Made by a program: the position numbers and the translations under genes | The notes under the pieces: model-generated | Seen by the model: only the letters and a program-made list of their open reading frames with translations | The model's database searches: none | Told to the model about the DNA's origin: nothing | Origin: Caulobacteraceae bacterium | GTDB taxonomy: Bacteria; Pseudomonadota; Alphaproteobacteria; Caulobacterales; Caulobacteraceae | DNA length: 9,156 nucleotides | Assembly (NCBI GenBank): GCA_013815405.1 | Contig: JACDGF010000059.1 | Location: 1-9,156, forward strand | Direction: 5' to 3' | Part shown: positions 1 through 7,774 of the stretch, piece after piece | Layout: every line of letters begins with the position of its first letter | Numbering within the stretch: position 1 is the stretch's first letter

Positions 1-626
1 TCCTGATGGTGGCGCCCCTGGGCCCCGGCCGGGCGGTGCGCGAAACCTACGTCAACGGCGGCGGCATGCCTTGCCTTATGGCGGTCGCCCAGGACGCCAC
101 CGGCGACGCGGCGGCCCTGAGCCTTGCCTATGCCCGGGCGATCGGCGGCTATCGGGCGGGGGTGATCGAGACGACCTTTCGCGAAGAGTGCGAGACCGAT
201 CTCTTTGGCGAACAGGCGGTCCTCTGCGGTGGCCTGACGGCGCTGATCCGGGCGGGGTTCGAAACCCTGGTCGAGGCGGGCTATGCCGCCGAGGTGGCCT
301 ATTTCGAGTGCCTGCACCAAGTCAAGCTGATCGCCGACCTGATCCACGAGCGCGGCATCGCCGGAATGAACGGCGCGATCTCCAATACCGCCGAATTCGG
401 CGAATATGTCAGCGGCCCGCGGCTGGTCGGCTCCCAAACCAAGGCCGAGATGAAACGCATCCTGGGTGACATCCAATCGGGACGTTTCGCGCGCGACTGG
501 ATGGCCGAGTGCGCCGCCGGCCAGCCCAACTTCAAGGCCGCCCGCCGTCGAGCCGCCGAACACCCCATCGAAGAGGTCGGCGCCCGCCTGCGCGCCATGA
601 TGGCGGAGGTCGGCGGGAACAAGTGA
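1..626 (+). CDS. ilvC: Ketol-acid reductoisomerase, C-terminal part (5' end outside window)
   Basis: The visible 207 residues match the C-terminal part of class I ketol-acid reductoisomerase (usually about 340 residues). This NADPH- and Mg-dependent enzyme performs the second common step of valine, leucine and isoleucine synthesis. The reading frame is already open at base 3, so the first ATG at 6 is internal, and the N-terminal Rossmann domain lies off the window. The block [16 protein letters not shown] carries the metal-binding Asp and Glu, and YFECLHQVK carries the downstream metal-binding Glu. [12 protein letters not shown] keeps the Ser of the family's SISNTAE motif, although the two residues before it are changed (family usually YSIS, here GAIS). 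The end, [11 protein letters not shown] followed by a short tail, is also typical. The stop is TGA at 624-626. Identification is firm; only the start is missing. Confidence 0.97.
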   Translation, partial: LMVAPLGPGRAVRETYVNGGGMPCLMAVAQDATGDAAALSLAYARAIGGYRAGVIETTFREECETDLFGEQAVLCGGLTALIRAGFETLVEAGYAAEVAYFECLHQVKLIADLIHERGIAGMNGAISNTAEFGEYVSGPRLVGSQTKAEMKRILGDIQSGRFARDWMAECAAGQPNFKAARRRAAEHPIEEVGARLRAMMAEVGGNK

Positions 627-937
627 GAGCCTTAGGTTGCGCAATTCCCACCTTTGCGGGGAGGGGTGGAACGGGAATGGGGTAACCTATCAGGCGGTCC
701 CGGCAGGTTGAAAGTCCGCCCGCGAAGTTGGGATCGCTGTTCTTTAGACGCTGGAATTTTCCTCGTCCCGTTCCTGAGATGGCGGCTGTTCACGACCGCT
801 GGGCAAGAAATCCGGGATCCGGACGGTCTTGAGCCATGCCCGAAGCTTCGCGGACGTCTGTTCGGTTGGGGCCGACTTCGGTGCTTGCATCATCGGTAAG
901 CCAGTTTCCGCCACCTCATGACCTCGATAGCGGACAT
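627..937. other. Gap between convergent ilvC and trmN6, no firm gene
   Basis: This 311-base stretch separates two converging genes and looks less GC-rich than they do. An imperfect inverted repeat just after ilvC (ATTCCC at 644-649, GGGAAT at 673-678, with ACC/GGT-type pairing inside) could form a hairpin, but no T-run follows, so it is only a weak terminator candidate. A minus-strand frame of 67 codons (744-947, GTG start, overlapping the end of the methyltransferase gene by 10 bases) is open. It has no family I recognise, and its codons favour G/C at the third position less than the neighbours do. I see no tRNA, mobile element or riboswitch here. Confidence 0.5.
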
Positions 938-1675
938 TCACCCCCACGCAAGCCCCGCCTCCCCCCGGAGGATCGCTTCGGCCTCGACGGTGTGCTTGGC
1001 GCCGTCGCGCTCGTGGAGGACCAGAGGCGGAAGGAGGCGAAGCGGCGCCTGGCCGGTCTTGACGGCGTGGACCAGGACGCGCTTGGCGGGCGCGTCGGCG
1101 AAGGGCTGGACCGGCCTGATCCGGAAGGAGCCGGCCTTGGGGGCCAGAAGGCCCAGGATATCCGCCAAGCGGTCGGCGCGATGGACGAGGATGATCGCGC
1201 CGCCGTCCCGAACCGCCTTGGTCAGGAAGCCCAGCCAGGCGCCAAGGCCGTCGTCGGCGATCCAGGCGCTCCGCTTGGCCGGTTCGGGGCCGCGAAGGCG
1301 CGCGGCGTCATCAAAGAAAGGCGGATTGGCCATGGCGGCGTCGAAAGGCGCCAGGCCGAGCCGGGCGAAGGGGGAGGCCACTTCGCCGACCAACGCCCCG
1401 ACGCGGCCTTCCAGACCATTGAGGGCGATGTTCTCCAAGGCTAGGGCCAGCGCTTCGGCGTCGCGCTCCACGCCGGTGAAGCGCGCGCCGGGGCGACGGA
1501 GCGCCGCCGCCAGAAGCGCCGCACCGACGCCGCAGCCGACTTCCAGCACCCGGTCGCCCTCGCCGGCGTCGCACGCCGCCGCGAGCAAGGCCGCGTCCAT
1601 TCCGGCGCGATAGCCTTCGCGGGGCTGGCGAAGGCGAAGGCGCCCGCCCAGAATCCTGTCTTCCGTCGGCGCCAT
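938..1675 (-). CDS. trmN6: tRNA1(Val) A37 N6-methyltransferase-like protein (TrmN6/YfiC, COG4123 type)
   Basis: This 245-residue protein is a class I SAM-dependent methyltransferase. The early block QPREGYRAGMDAALLA (about 17-32) is the family's N-terminal signature. SAM motif I is VLEVGCGVGA (43-52), and an acidic GVERD follows at 68-72 for ribose binding. NPPF (117-120) is the catalytic motif of N6-adenine methyltransferases. The C-terminal block LHERDGAKHTVEAEAILRG also fits the family. In E. coli the homologue methylates A37 of tRNA1(Val); the exact substrate here is inferred. The ATG at 1675 was chosen because the family homology begins there; the frame stays open far upstream but only as the shadow of ispB. 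The ribosome site is weak. The gene is divergent from ispB and converges on ilvC. The subfamily assignment is likely but not certain. Confidence 0.85.
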   Translation of the reverse strand: MAPTEDRILGGRLRLRQPREGYRAGMDAALLAAACDAGEGDRVLEVGCGVGAALLAAALRRPGARFTGVERDAEALALALENIALNGLEGRVGALVGEVASPFARLGLAPFDAAMANPPFFDDAARLRGPEPAKRSAWIADDGLGAWLGFLTKAVRDGGAIILVHRADRLADILGLLAPKAGSFRIRPVQPFADAPAKRVLVHAVKTGQAPLRLLPPLVLHERDGAKHTVEAEAILRGEAGLAWG

Positions 1676-1702
1676 GGGGCCTGCGCGCTCCGCGTGATTG
1701 CC

Positions 1703-1731
1703 TTGACCCTGACCTATCCCGCCACCATTGT
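1703..1731 (+). promoter_or_regulatory. Possible ispB promoter
   Basis: TTGACC at 1703-1708 is followed, after 17 bases, by CATTGT at 1726-1731. The first hexamer is a good -35 box, but the second is a poor -10 box. If this promoter is used, transcription starts around 1738. That is past the upstream TTG at 1728 and would leave the TTG at 1782 as the natural start of ispB. This is inference from position and partial consensus only. Confidence 0.25.
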
Positions 1732-1766
1732 CCCAAGGCAACGGCGCGAGGCTTGGGCGCGGAAAG

Positions 1767-1772
1767 AAGGAG
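1767..1772 (+). promoter_or_regulatory. Shine-Dalgarno sequence deciding the ispB start
   Basis: AAGGAG ends nine bases before the in-frame TTG at 1782. The other in-frame start upstream, TTG at 1728, has no comparable purine run at the right distance. This supports initiation at 1782. Confidence 0.65.
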
Positions 1773-1781
1773 CGCGGGGTC

Positions 1782-2792
1782 TTGGACGCAGCCAAAGCCG
1801 TCATCGCCCGCCCGCCGGGGTCGGCCGATCGATTGATGCGGCTGGCGGCGCGGGACATGGCCGGCGTGGACGAGCTGATCGTAGAGCGCCTGCAAAGCCC
1901 GGTGAGCGTCATCCCGGCCTTGGCCGAGCATCTGATCGACGCCGGCGGCAAACGGCTTCGACCCCTGCTGACAGTGGCGGCGGCGCGGCTGGCCGGGGGC
2001 CAGGGCGAGGCCGGGCTCAAACTCGCCGCGGCGGTCGAGTTCATCCACACCGCGACCCTGCTCCATGACGACGTGGTGGACGGCTCGCGGCTTCGCCGGG
2101 GCAAGGTCGCGGCGCACCTGATCTGGGGCGCGCCCTCCAGCGTGCTGGTGGGGGACTTCCTGTTCGCCCGCGCCTTCGAATTGATGGTCGAGACCGGAAT
2201 CCTGCGCGCGCTCGAGATCCTGGCGCGGGCCTCGCGGGTGATCGCCGAGGGGGAGGTGCTCCAGCTCAGCCGCGCCCACGACATCGATCTTTCCCAGGCG
2301 ACCTATCTGGAAATCATCACCGCCAAGACCGCCGAACTTTTCGCCGCCGCCGCCGAAGCCGGCGCGGTGTCCGCCGGCGCGAGCCCCGCGCGATCGGCCG
2401 CCTTGCGCGCCTACGGGCGGAATCTGGGGCTGGCCTTCCAACTGGCCGACGACGCTCTCGACTACGGGGGCGCCACCGAAACCCTGGGCAAGAACGCGGG
2501 CGATGATTTCCGCGAGGGCAAGGTGACCCTGCCGCTGCTTCTCGCCATCACCCGCCTTGGAACGCGGGAAAGCGGGTTCTGGGAGAGGGCCGTCGCCCGC
2601 CGGGAACAGACCGACGCCGATTTCCGCCGGGCGCGCGAACTCGTCGTCGGCGCCGGCGCCCTCGAGGCCACCCTGGACCTCGCCGGAGACCACGCCGAGG
2701 CGGCCAAGGCCGAACTCGCCGGCTTCGCGCCCGGCCCGTGGCGGGATGGGCTCGAGGCCCTGGCCGATTTCGCGGTCAGCCGGCGGGCTTAG
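1782..2792 (+). CDS. ispB: Long-chain polyprenyl diphosphate synthase (octaprenyl/decaprenyl type)
   Basis: This cytosolic trans-prenyltransferase adds isopentenyl diphosphate units to make the long side-chain precursor of ubiquinone. Counted from the TTG at 1782, the protein has 336 residues (E. coli IspB has 323). It shows GGKRLRP (55-61) for substrate binding, the first aspartate-rich motif DDVVD (96-100), RRGK (105-108) and the second motif DDALD (223-227), followed by GKNAGDDFREGKVTLP. A small Ala sits five residues before the first Asp, where short-chain synthases carry a bulky residue; this agrees with a long product. Alphaproteobacteria commonly make ubiquinone-10, so decaprenyl is a reasonable guess, but chain length cannot be read from the sequence. 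The gene is divergent from the methyltransferase gene and ends nine bases short of fumC. Confidence 0.93.
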   Translation: MDAAKAVIARPPGSADRLMRLAARDMAGVDELIVERLQSPVSVIPALAEHLIDAGGKRLRPLLTVAAARLAGGQGEAGLKLAAAVEFIHTATLLHDDVVDGSRLRRGKVAAHLIWGAPSSVLVGDFLFARAFELMVETGILRALEILARASRVIAEGEVLQLSRAHDIDLSQATYLEIITAKTAELFAAAAEAGAVSAGASPARSAALRAYGRNLGLAFQLADDALDYGGATETLGKNAGDDFREGKVTLPLLLAITRLGTRESGFWERAVARREQTDADFRRARELVVGAGALEATLDLAGDHAEAAKAELAGFAPGPWRDGLEALADFAVSRRA

Positions 2793-2799
2793 GCAAGCC
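2786..2799. terminator. Small hairpin between convergent ispB and fumC
   Basis: GGCTT at 2786-2790 and AAGCC at 2795-2799 form a five-base-pair stem with a four-base loop. The stem spans the ispB stop codon in the very short gap before the fumC stop. It could act on both strands, but it is short and lacks a T-run on either side, so this is a weak call. Confidence 0.2.
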
Positions 2800-2801
2800 G
2801 C

Positions 2802-4193
<1,392 letters not shown>

Positions 4194-4260
4194 GGCGTCC
4201 CCGGCTGATGATGCGGGGTTTTAGCCCGCCCGCCGGCCTCGGCAAAAGGCGCGGGGGGGC

Positions 4261-6252
4261 TCAACGGCTCCACGGCTCCAGGGCGCCCCAGAAAGCCAGC
4301 AGGACGGCGTAGGCCAGGAAGACCAGGGCGGTCAGGGTGAAGCGCGCCTTGCGGCCGCCCGTCCAGCTGTCCACCCGCCGGCCGCCGCGCCAGATGAGGG
4401 GCAGGAAGACCGGCGTCAGGGCCGCCATCATGGCGGCCAGGAGCGCGCAGCTGGAGGCGAGGACGAGCAGGAGGCCCGGCCATCCATAGACGACCGTCGC
4501 GGGATCGCCGACTCCCGTCGCCCAGGCGCCGAACAGTCCCATGGCGATCAGCCACAGGACGGCCTGGGTGGTCTGGACCAGGCCGGCCCGCCGTTGGGTG
4601 GAGCTTTCGCGAAAATCCCGGCGCGCGCGCGCCGCCAGGTCGGCGACGGCCGCCAGGGAGGCCAGGGCGGTCAGCGCGGTGAGCAGGATGAGGGCGCCGG
4701 TCTGGCCAAGGTATCCGACACGCTCGAACGCCGTGGCGCCGGATGGGGCGAAGAACCGCCGCGCTTGGCCGTGCGCCAACTGGAAGACGAGGGCGCCGAC
4801 CCCGTCGTCGGCGACGAAGCGGCCGGCCGCGGGCAGGCCGATGGGCGAGAATCGGCGCGCGCCTTCGCGATCGGCCACCACCAGCCGCCCGTCCTCGGTC
4901 ACCCTCACCCTGGCCGCGCCGATCAGGCGATCGACGAAACTCTCCAGGCCGCCATAGGCGCGCCGATCGGTGAGATAGACCGCTTCGAAGGCGGCGCGGT
5001 CGGCGAGCAGGGCGGTCGATCCTCGGGGCGGCGACCCGGGCGGCGGCGCGTCGAACTCCCGCACGATGCGCGCGGCGAGGGCGCCCGCCAGAGCGGCGCC
5101 TGAATCGGTGTTGGTGGAAACGAACACCCCCAGGTTCAGTTCGGGAACCAGGACCATGCTGGAGAAGAACGAGAGCGTGGCGCCGTCGTGGCCGACCCCG
5201 GTCAGGCCGCCCGGCAGGCGCTCTTCCATCAGCCCATGGCGAAAGGCCGGAACCCCCGGGGCAGGCCGAGGCAAGGGGCTCGCAAAGGCCGCGGCGGCGG
5301 CCTGGCCATAGACCCTGACGCCGCCCAGGGCGCCGCCGCCCAGCAGCATCAGCATATAGCGGGCCATGTCCCCGGCTGTGCTCGAGGCGGCGCCGGCCGG
5401 GGCGATCTGGCCGATATATTCGAACGGCCGCCGCCGCCAGCCGTCGGCAGTCCAGCGATAGCCTTCGGACATCTCCGCGGCGAGGGCGGGCGCGATGGGC
5501 GCGGGCCTGTCGCGGGCGAGCGGATGGGGTTCGCGAAAGGTGGTCCGCGCGAGGCCTAGGGGCCCGGTGATGTCGGTCTCCACGAGGGTTTCGAACGGCT
5601 TGCCGGTCACCTCCGCCACGGCCGCCCCCGCCAGGGCCGCGCCATAGTTCGAGTAACTTACCAGGGCCTCCGGTTCGCGCACCCGCCGGGGGCGTTCCTG
5701 CCGCAGATAGACCTCCAAGGGACGCACCCGCCGGTAGTCCCGCTCGAACAATTGGCCCAGCGCCCGATCCTCGAAACCGGGGGTGTGGTTCATCAGGTCG
5801 CGAACCCGGATCGGCTGTTTGTAGCCCTGGTCGGGGATGCGCAGGGCCTCTGGCAGATAGAGGTTGATCGGCGCGTCCAGGCGCATGCGGCCGGCCTCGA
5901 CCTGACGCAAGACCACGATCCAGGTGAAGGTCTTGGAGATCGATCCGATCCGGAAGAGAGTGCGGTCCGGATCGACGGGGCGATAGGGATCCAGGCTGGC
6001 GAAGCCATAGCCCTTCTTCAGCGCCACGGCGCCGTTCCGGACGACCGAGACGGCAGCCCCCGCGATATGGTCCCGCGCCATGGCCTGGCCGACCACGCCG
6101 TCCATGAACGCCTCCAGCTCGGCCGGCGCGGGAGATCCGGCCGGGGCGAACCGCGCCGGCGCCGCGGGGGCTCCCGCGCCGACAGCCGCGGTCGCCGACA
6201 TCAGGGCGCCGGCGAGGATGATCAGGCGAGCGGTCCGGCGCGAGGCTTTCAT
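4261..6252 (-). CDS. Beta-lactamase-family serine hydrolase with C-terminal membrane domain
   Basis: This 663-residue protein belongs to the class C beta-lactamase/penicillin-binding-protein superfamily (PF00144 type). A signal peptide covers about residues 1-28 (basic KASRR, then a hydrophobic stretch ending AVGAGA). The catalytic set is SISK (104-107, nucleophile Ser104), YSN (200-202) and a GHDGA block (354-358) in the place of the KTG box. A linker region follows from about 400 to 515. The last 145 residues are strongly hydrophobic with about four membrane segments (near 519-540, 563-581, 590-620, 637-657), so the enzyme domain probably faces the periplasm while anchored in the inner membrane. 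The start has AAGGA nine bases upstream. The gene follows the C13 peptidase gene by 51 bases. Substrate is unknown: esterase, D-aminopeptidase or peptidoglycan-related activities occur in this family, and I do not claim antibiotic resistance. Confidence 0.88.
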   Translation of the reverse strand: MKASRRTARLIILAGALMSATAAVGAGAPAAPARFAPAGSPAPAELEAFMDGVVGQAMARDHIAGAAVSVVRNGAVALKKGYGFASLDPYRPVDPDRTLFRIGSISKTFTWIVVLRQVEAGRMRLDAPINLYLPEALRIPDQGYKQPIRVRDLMNHTPGFEDRALGQLFERDYRRVRPLEVYLRQERPRRVREPEALVSYSNYGAALAGAAVAEVTGKPFETLVETDITGPLGLARTTFREPHPLARDRPAPIAPALAAEMSEGYRWTADGWRRRPFEYIGQIAPAGAASSTAGDMARYMLMLLGGGALGGVRVYGQAAAAAFASPLPRPAPGVPAFRHGLMEERLPGGLTGVGHDGATLSFFSSMVLVPELNLGVFVSTNTDSGAALAGALAARIVREFDAPPPGSPPRGSTALLADRAAFEAVYLTDRRAYGGLESFVDRLIGAARVRVTEDGRLVVADREGARRFSPIGLPAAGRFVADDGVGALVFQLAHGQARRFFAPSGATAFERVGYLGQTGALILLTALTALASLAAVADLAARARRDFRESSTQRRAGLVQTTQAVLWLIAMGLFGAWATGVGDPATVVYGWPGLLLVLASSCALLAAMMAALTPVFLPLIWRGGRRVDSWTGGRKARFTLTALVFLAYAVLLAFWGALEPWSR

Positions 6253-6303
6253 TGCCGACGATCCTTAGACCACCCCGCCGGCGAAGGACACGCAAGCGCC
6301 GTT

Positions 6304-7047
6304 CTAGCCGGGCCCATCGGAGAAGGCCGGAAGGTTCAGGCGCAAGGCGGCGCCGACCGACGCTTGGGGCTCGGAGGGCGGGCGCATGTGTTCGATCCGC
6401 TCGCGCCGTTCGACGCAGGCGCGGACCTTGGGCGCGAGGTCGATGAAATCGCGGGCCCTGGGCAGGGTCTCCAGCACGCAGCCGTCGAAGAAGGGATAGG
6501 TGTCGCCCTCGCCGCAGCCGAAGGAGGACCGGTCGCGCCTGGCGGCGGTCAGGACCATGCGGTCTGGCCCCGCGAGGGCCGGCACGAAGACTCCGGAGAA
6601 ACAGGCCGAGACGACGACCACGGTGGGGCGGGCGGGGCAGGCGCGATCCACCAGGGCGGCCAGGCGGCGAGGGGTGAGCAGGCCCTCGCCCGCGATCGCG
6701 CCCTGCGGCGCCCCGTGAGAGGTGAGGTAGATCAGGCATCCGCCGGGAGCGCGGATGGCAAGATCGCGTAGCCCGGCGAATATGGCCGCCGGGCCCACCC
6801 GGACGGGGTCGGCTTCGGGATAGCGCTCCGGGCGGACCGAAAACTGCCGGATATGGGCGCGCGCGAACCCCTTGCGCACCAAGGCCGCGGCGATGGCCCG
6901 GCGGGCGTTGTCGAAGGCCTCGGTGAGCTCGCCGGCATGGGCGGAATGATCGTCGCCGGCCGCCACCACGGCGGCCCAGTCGTGGAAGGATGGGGCGGCC
7001 CATGCCCCGCCGGGCGCGGCCGGCGCCGCGATCAGCGTGAGCGCCAT
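6304..7047 (-). CDS. C13 (legumain/caspase-like) family cysteine peptidase, probably exported
   Basis: The 247-residue product has the C13/clan CD layout. A hydrophobic strand ending IYLTSHG carries the catalytic His (111), and VVVVSACFSG about 35 residues later carries the catalytic Cys (149). Next come LTAARRDRSSFGCGEG and YPFFDG, which resemble the substrate-pocket region of bacterial C13 proteins. The N-terminus is a short hydrophobic stretch ending GAWAAPS, suggesting export with cleavage near residue 17-18, but it has no basic residue after the initiator Met. The ATG at 7047 is supported by AAGGAAG seven bases upstream; in frame upstream there are only CTG codons before a stop. Clan CD enzymes often cleave after Asn, Asp or Arg; the substrate here is unknown. 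It sits between sspB (60-base gap) and the serine hydrolase gene (51-base gap), possibly as part of the same transcript. Confidence 0.8.
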   Translation of the reverse strand: MALTLIAAPAAPGGAWAAPSFHDWAAVVAAGDDHSAHAGELTEAFDNARRAIAAALVRKGFARAHIRQFSVRPERYPEADPVRVGPAAIFAGLRDLAIRAPGGCLIYLTSHGAPQGAIAGEGLLTPRRLAALVDRACPARPTVVVVSACFSGVFVPALAGPDRMVLTAARRDRSSFGCGEGDTYPFFDGCVLETLPRARDFIDLAPKVRACVERRERIEHMRPPSEPQASVGAALRLNLPAFSDGPG

Positions 7048-7107
7048 CAGCAGGCTTCCTTGGCCGCGCGTGAGGCGCTCTCGACTAGGGAAGACGCGCC
7101 ACCGCGG

Positions 7108-7587
7108 CTATTTCTTCCGGAACTGATCGAGGGAGACGATCTTGGGCTCGTCCTTTTGCTTGGGGGCGGAGAGCGACGCCGCCGGCGGGGAGTCGGCGGG
7201 CCGTTCCGGCTTTTCCAGGGGATTGAACTGCAGGAGATACTGTACGCTGGGATCGTAGAACCGGGTTACGGCCGCATAGGGGATCGAAAGGCTCTTGGGT
7301 TCGCCGCCGAATTGCAGGGTGACCGAGAACAGGGTGTCGCCCGCGACCAGGTCCCAGTACTGGTTTTGCAGGACGATGGTCATTTCCTCGGGGTAGCGGC
7401 CGAGCAGGTCCGCGGGTCCGGCGACGCCGGGGGCGTCGGTGCGAAAGCTGATGTAGAAATGGTGAGCGCCGGGGAGGCCCCGGGGCGAGGCCGCCCGTTG
7501 CAGAGCGGCCCGGATCACCCCACGCAAGGCTTCCTGCTGCAGCGCTTCGTAGCGCATCAGGTCTGGCGGGGTGTGATCCTGAGCCAT
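7108..7587 (-). CDS. sspB: SspB-family ClpXP adaptor (alphaproteobacterial type)
   Basis: The 159-residue protein matches the alphaproteobacterial SspB adaptor. SspB dimers bind the ssrA degradation tag and tether the cargo to ClpX, speeding its destruction by ClpXP. The N-terminal helix PDLMRYEALQQEALRGV (8-24), LPGAHHFYISF (38-48), YPEEMTIVLQNQYWDL (65-80) and the block FYDPSV (110-115) are family features. After a Pro/Lys-rich flexible linker (about 125-147), the protein ends in PKIVSLDQFRKK (148-159), which is the ClpX-docking tail. The start at 7587 matches the family N-terminus; the frame is open upstream, but that stretch is the hairpin repeat region. The gene lies downstream of ssrA on the same strand, next to the RNA that encodes its ligand. 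Confidence 0.93.
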   Translation of the reverse strand: MAQDHTPPDLMRYEALQQEALRGVIRAALQRAASPRGLPGAHHFYISFRTDAPGVAGPADLLGRYPEEMTIVLQNQYWDLVAGDTLFSVTLQFGGEPKSLSIPYAAVTRFYDPSVQYLLQFNPLEKPERPADSPPAASLSAPKQKDEPKIVSLDQFRKK

Positions 7588-7594
7588 GAATAAA

Positions 7595-7623
7595 GACCCT
7601 AGCGCGGGGGGCCGGTAAGGCAA
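7595..7623 (-). promoter_or_regulatory. Possible sspB promoter close to its start codon
   Basis: On the minus strand TTGCCT (7623-7618) is followed after 14 bases by GCTAGGGTC (7603-7595). This partly matches the housekeeping pattern I recall for Caulobacter (TTGACG, 10-14 bases, GCTANAWC). Transcription would begin only a few bases before the ATG at 7587, giving a leaderless or nearly leaderless message. The -10 match is only partial. Confidence 0.25.
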
Positions 7624-7664
7624 GAGCGGGACCGGGAAGATTCGCGGCCAACCGCATTTGGGGG

Positions 7665-7698
7665 AAGAAGTGGGGAGCTTCTGGCGCCAGGCGCTCCC
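7665..7698 (-). terminator. Second (distal) terminator-like hairpin after ssrA
   Basis: On the minus strand GGGAGC (7698-7693) pairs with GCTCCC (7678-7673), and a pyrimidine-rich run ACTTCTTC follows. The loop contains the perfect palindrome CTGGCGCCAG. It is a near copy of the hairpin 75 bases upstream and could be a back-up terminator. Its T-run is interrupted, so it is the weaker of the two. Confidence 0.5.
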
Positions 7699-7773
7699 AG
7701 TTCTCGCGTCTAGTAGGGGAGCGCCGCCCTGCGCGCGTTGAAAAGTGGGGAGCTTCTGTTGCCAGGCGCTCCC
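7668..7773. repeat. Direct repeat pair, 31 bases each, 75-base period
   Basis: Bases 7668-7698 and 7743-7773 are identical at 29 of 31 positions; the two differences are adjacent, in the loop (GC versus TT). Each copy contains a GGGAGC...GCTCCC inverted repeat. A further partial copy, GGGGAGCGCC, lies between them at 7716-7725. That copy can pair with GGCGCTCCC at 7690-7698 as a perfect nine-base-pair stem. The arrangement suggests local duplication of a terminator hairpin, or a small family of dispersed hairpin elements. Confidence 0.85.
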
Positions 7774-7774
7774 C
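7740..7774 (-). terminator. Probable rho-independent terminator of ssrA
   Basis: On the minus strand GGGGAGC (7774-7768) and GCTCCCC (7753-7747) form a perfect seven-base-pair GC-rich stem with a 14-base loop, followed by ACTTTTC. It lies about 60 bases after the tag stop codon, where the coding piece of two-piece tmRNA is expected to end. The T-run is short, so efficiency is uncertain. Confidence 0.65.

Noticed and set aside
836..1613. Plus-strand frames opposite the methyltransferase gene
   Set aside because: Shadow frames; the minus strand carries SAM-binding and NPPF motifs.
1676..2284. N-terminal extension of the methyltransferase frame
   Set aside because: The frame is open but the extension is Ser/Arg-rich shadow of ispB. 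Family homology starts at the ATG at 1675.
1311..2693. 460-codon minus-strand frame opposite ispB
   Set aside because: Antisense shadow of the polyprenyl synthase and out-of-frame overlap of the methyltransferase; no recognisable domain.
4194..4260. Terminator between the serine hydrolase and fumC genes
   Set aside because: GC-rich arms can pair with one mismatch on the minus strand, but the sequence after them is TAAAACCCC, not a T-run, so I cannot support it.
6304..7047. Caspase-like gene as part of a defence system
   Set aside because: No sensor, nucleotide-signal or nuclease partner is nearby. The N-terminus suggests export, and the neighbours are housekeeping genes.
7668..7773. CRISPR-like repeats
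   Set aside because: Only two copies, with internal hairpins and T-runs on the transcribed strand and no third unit or cas genes; terminator hairpins explain them better.
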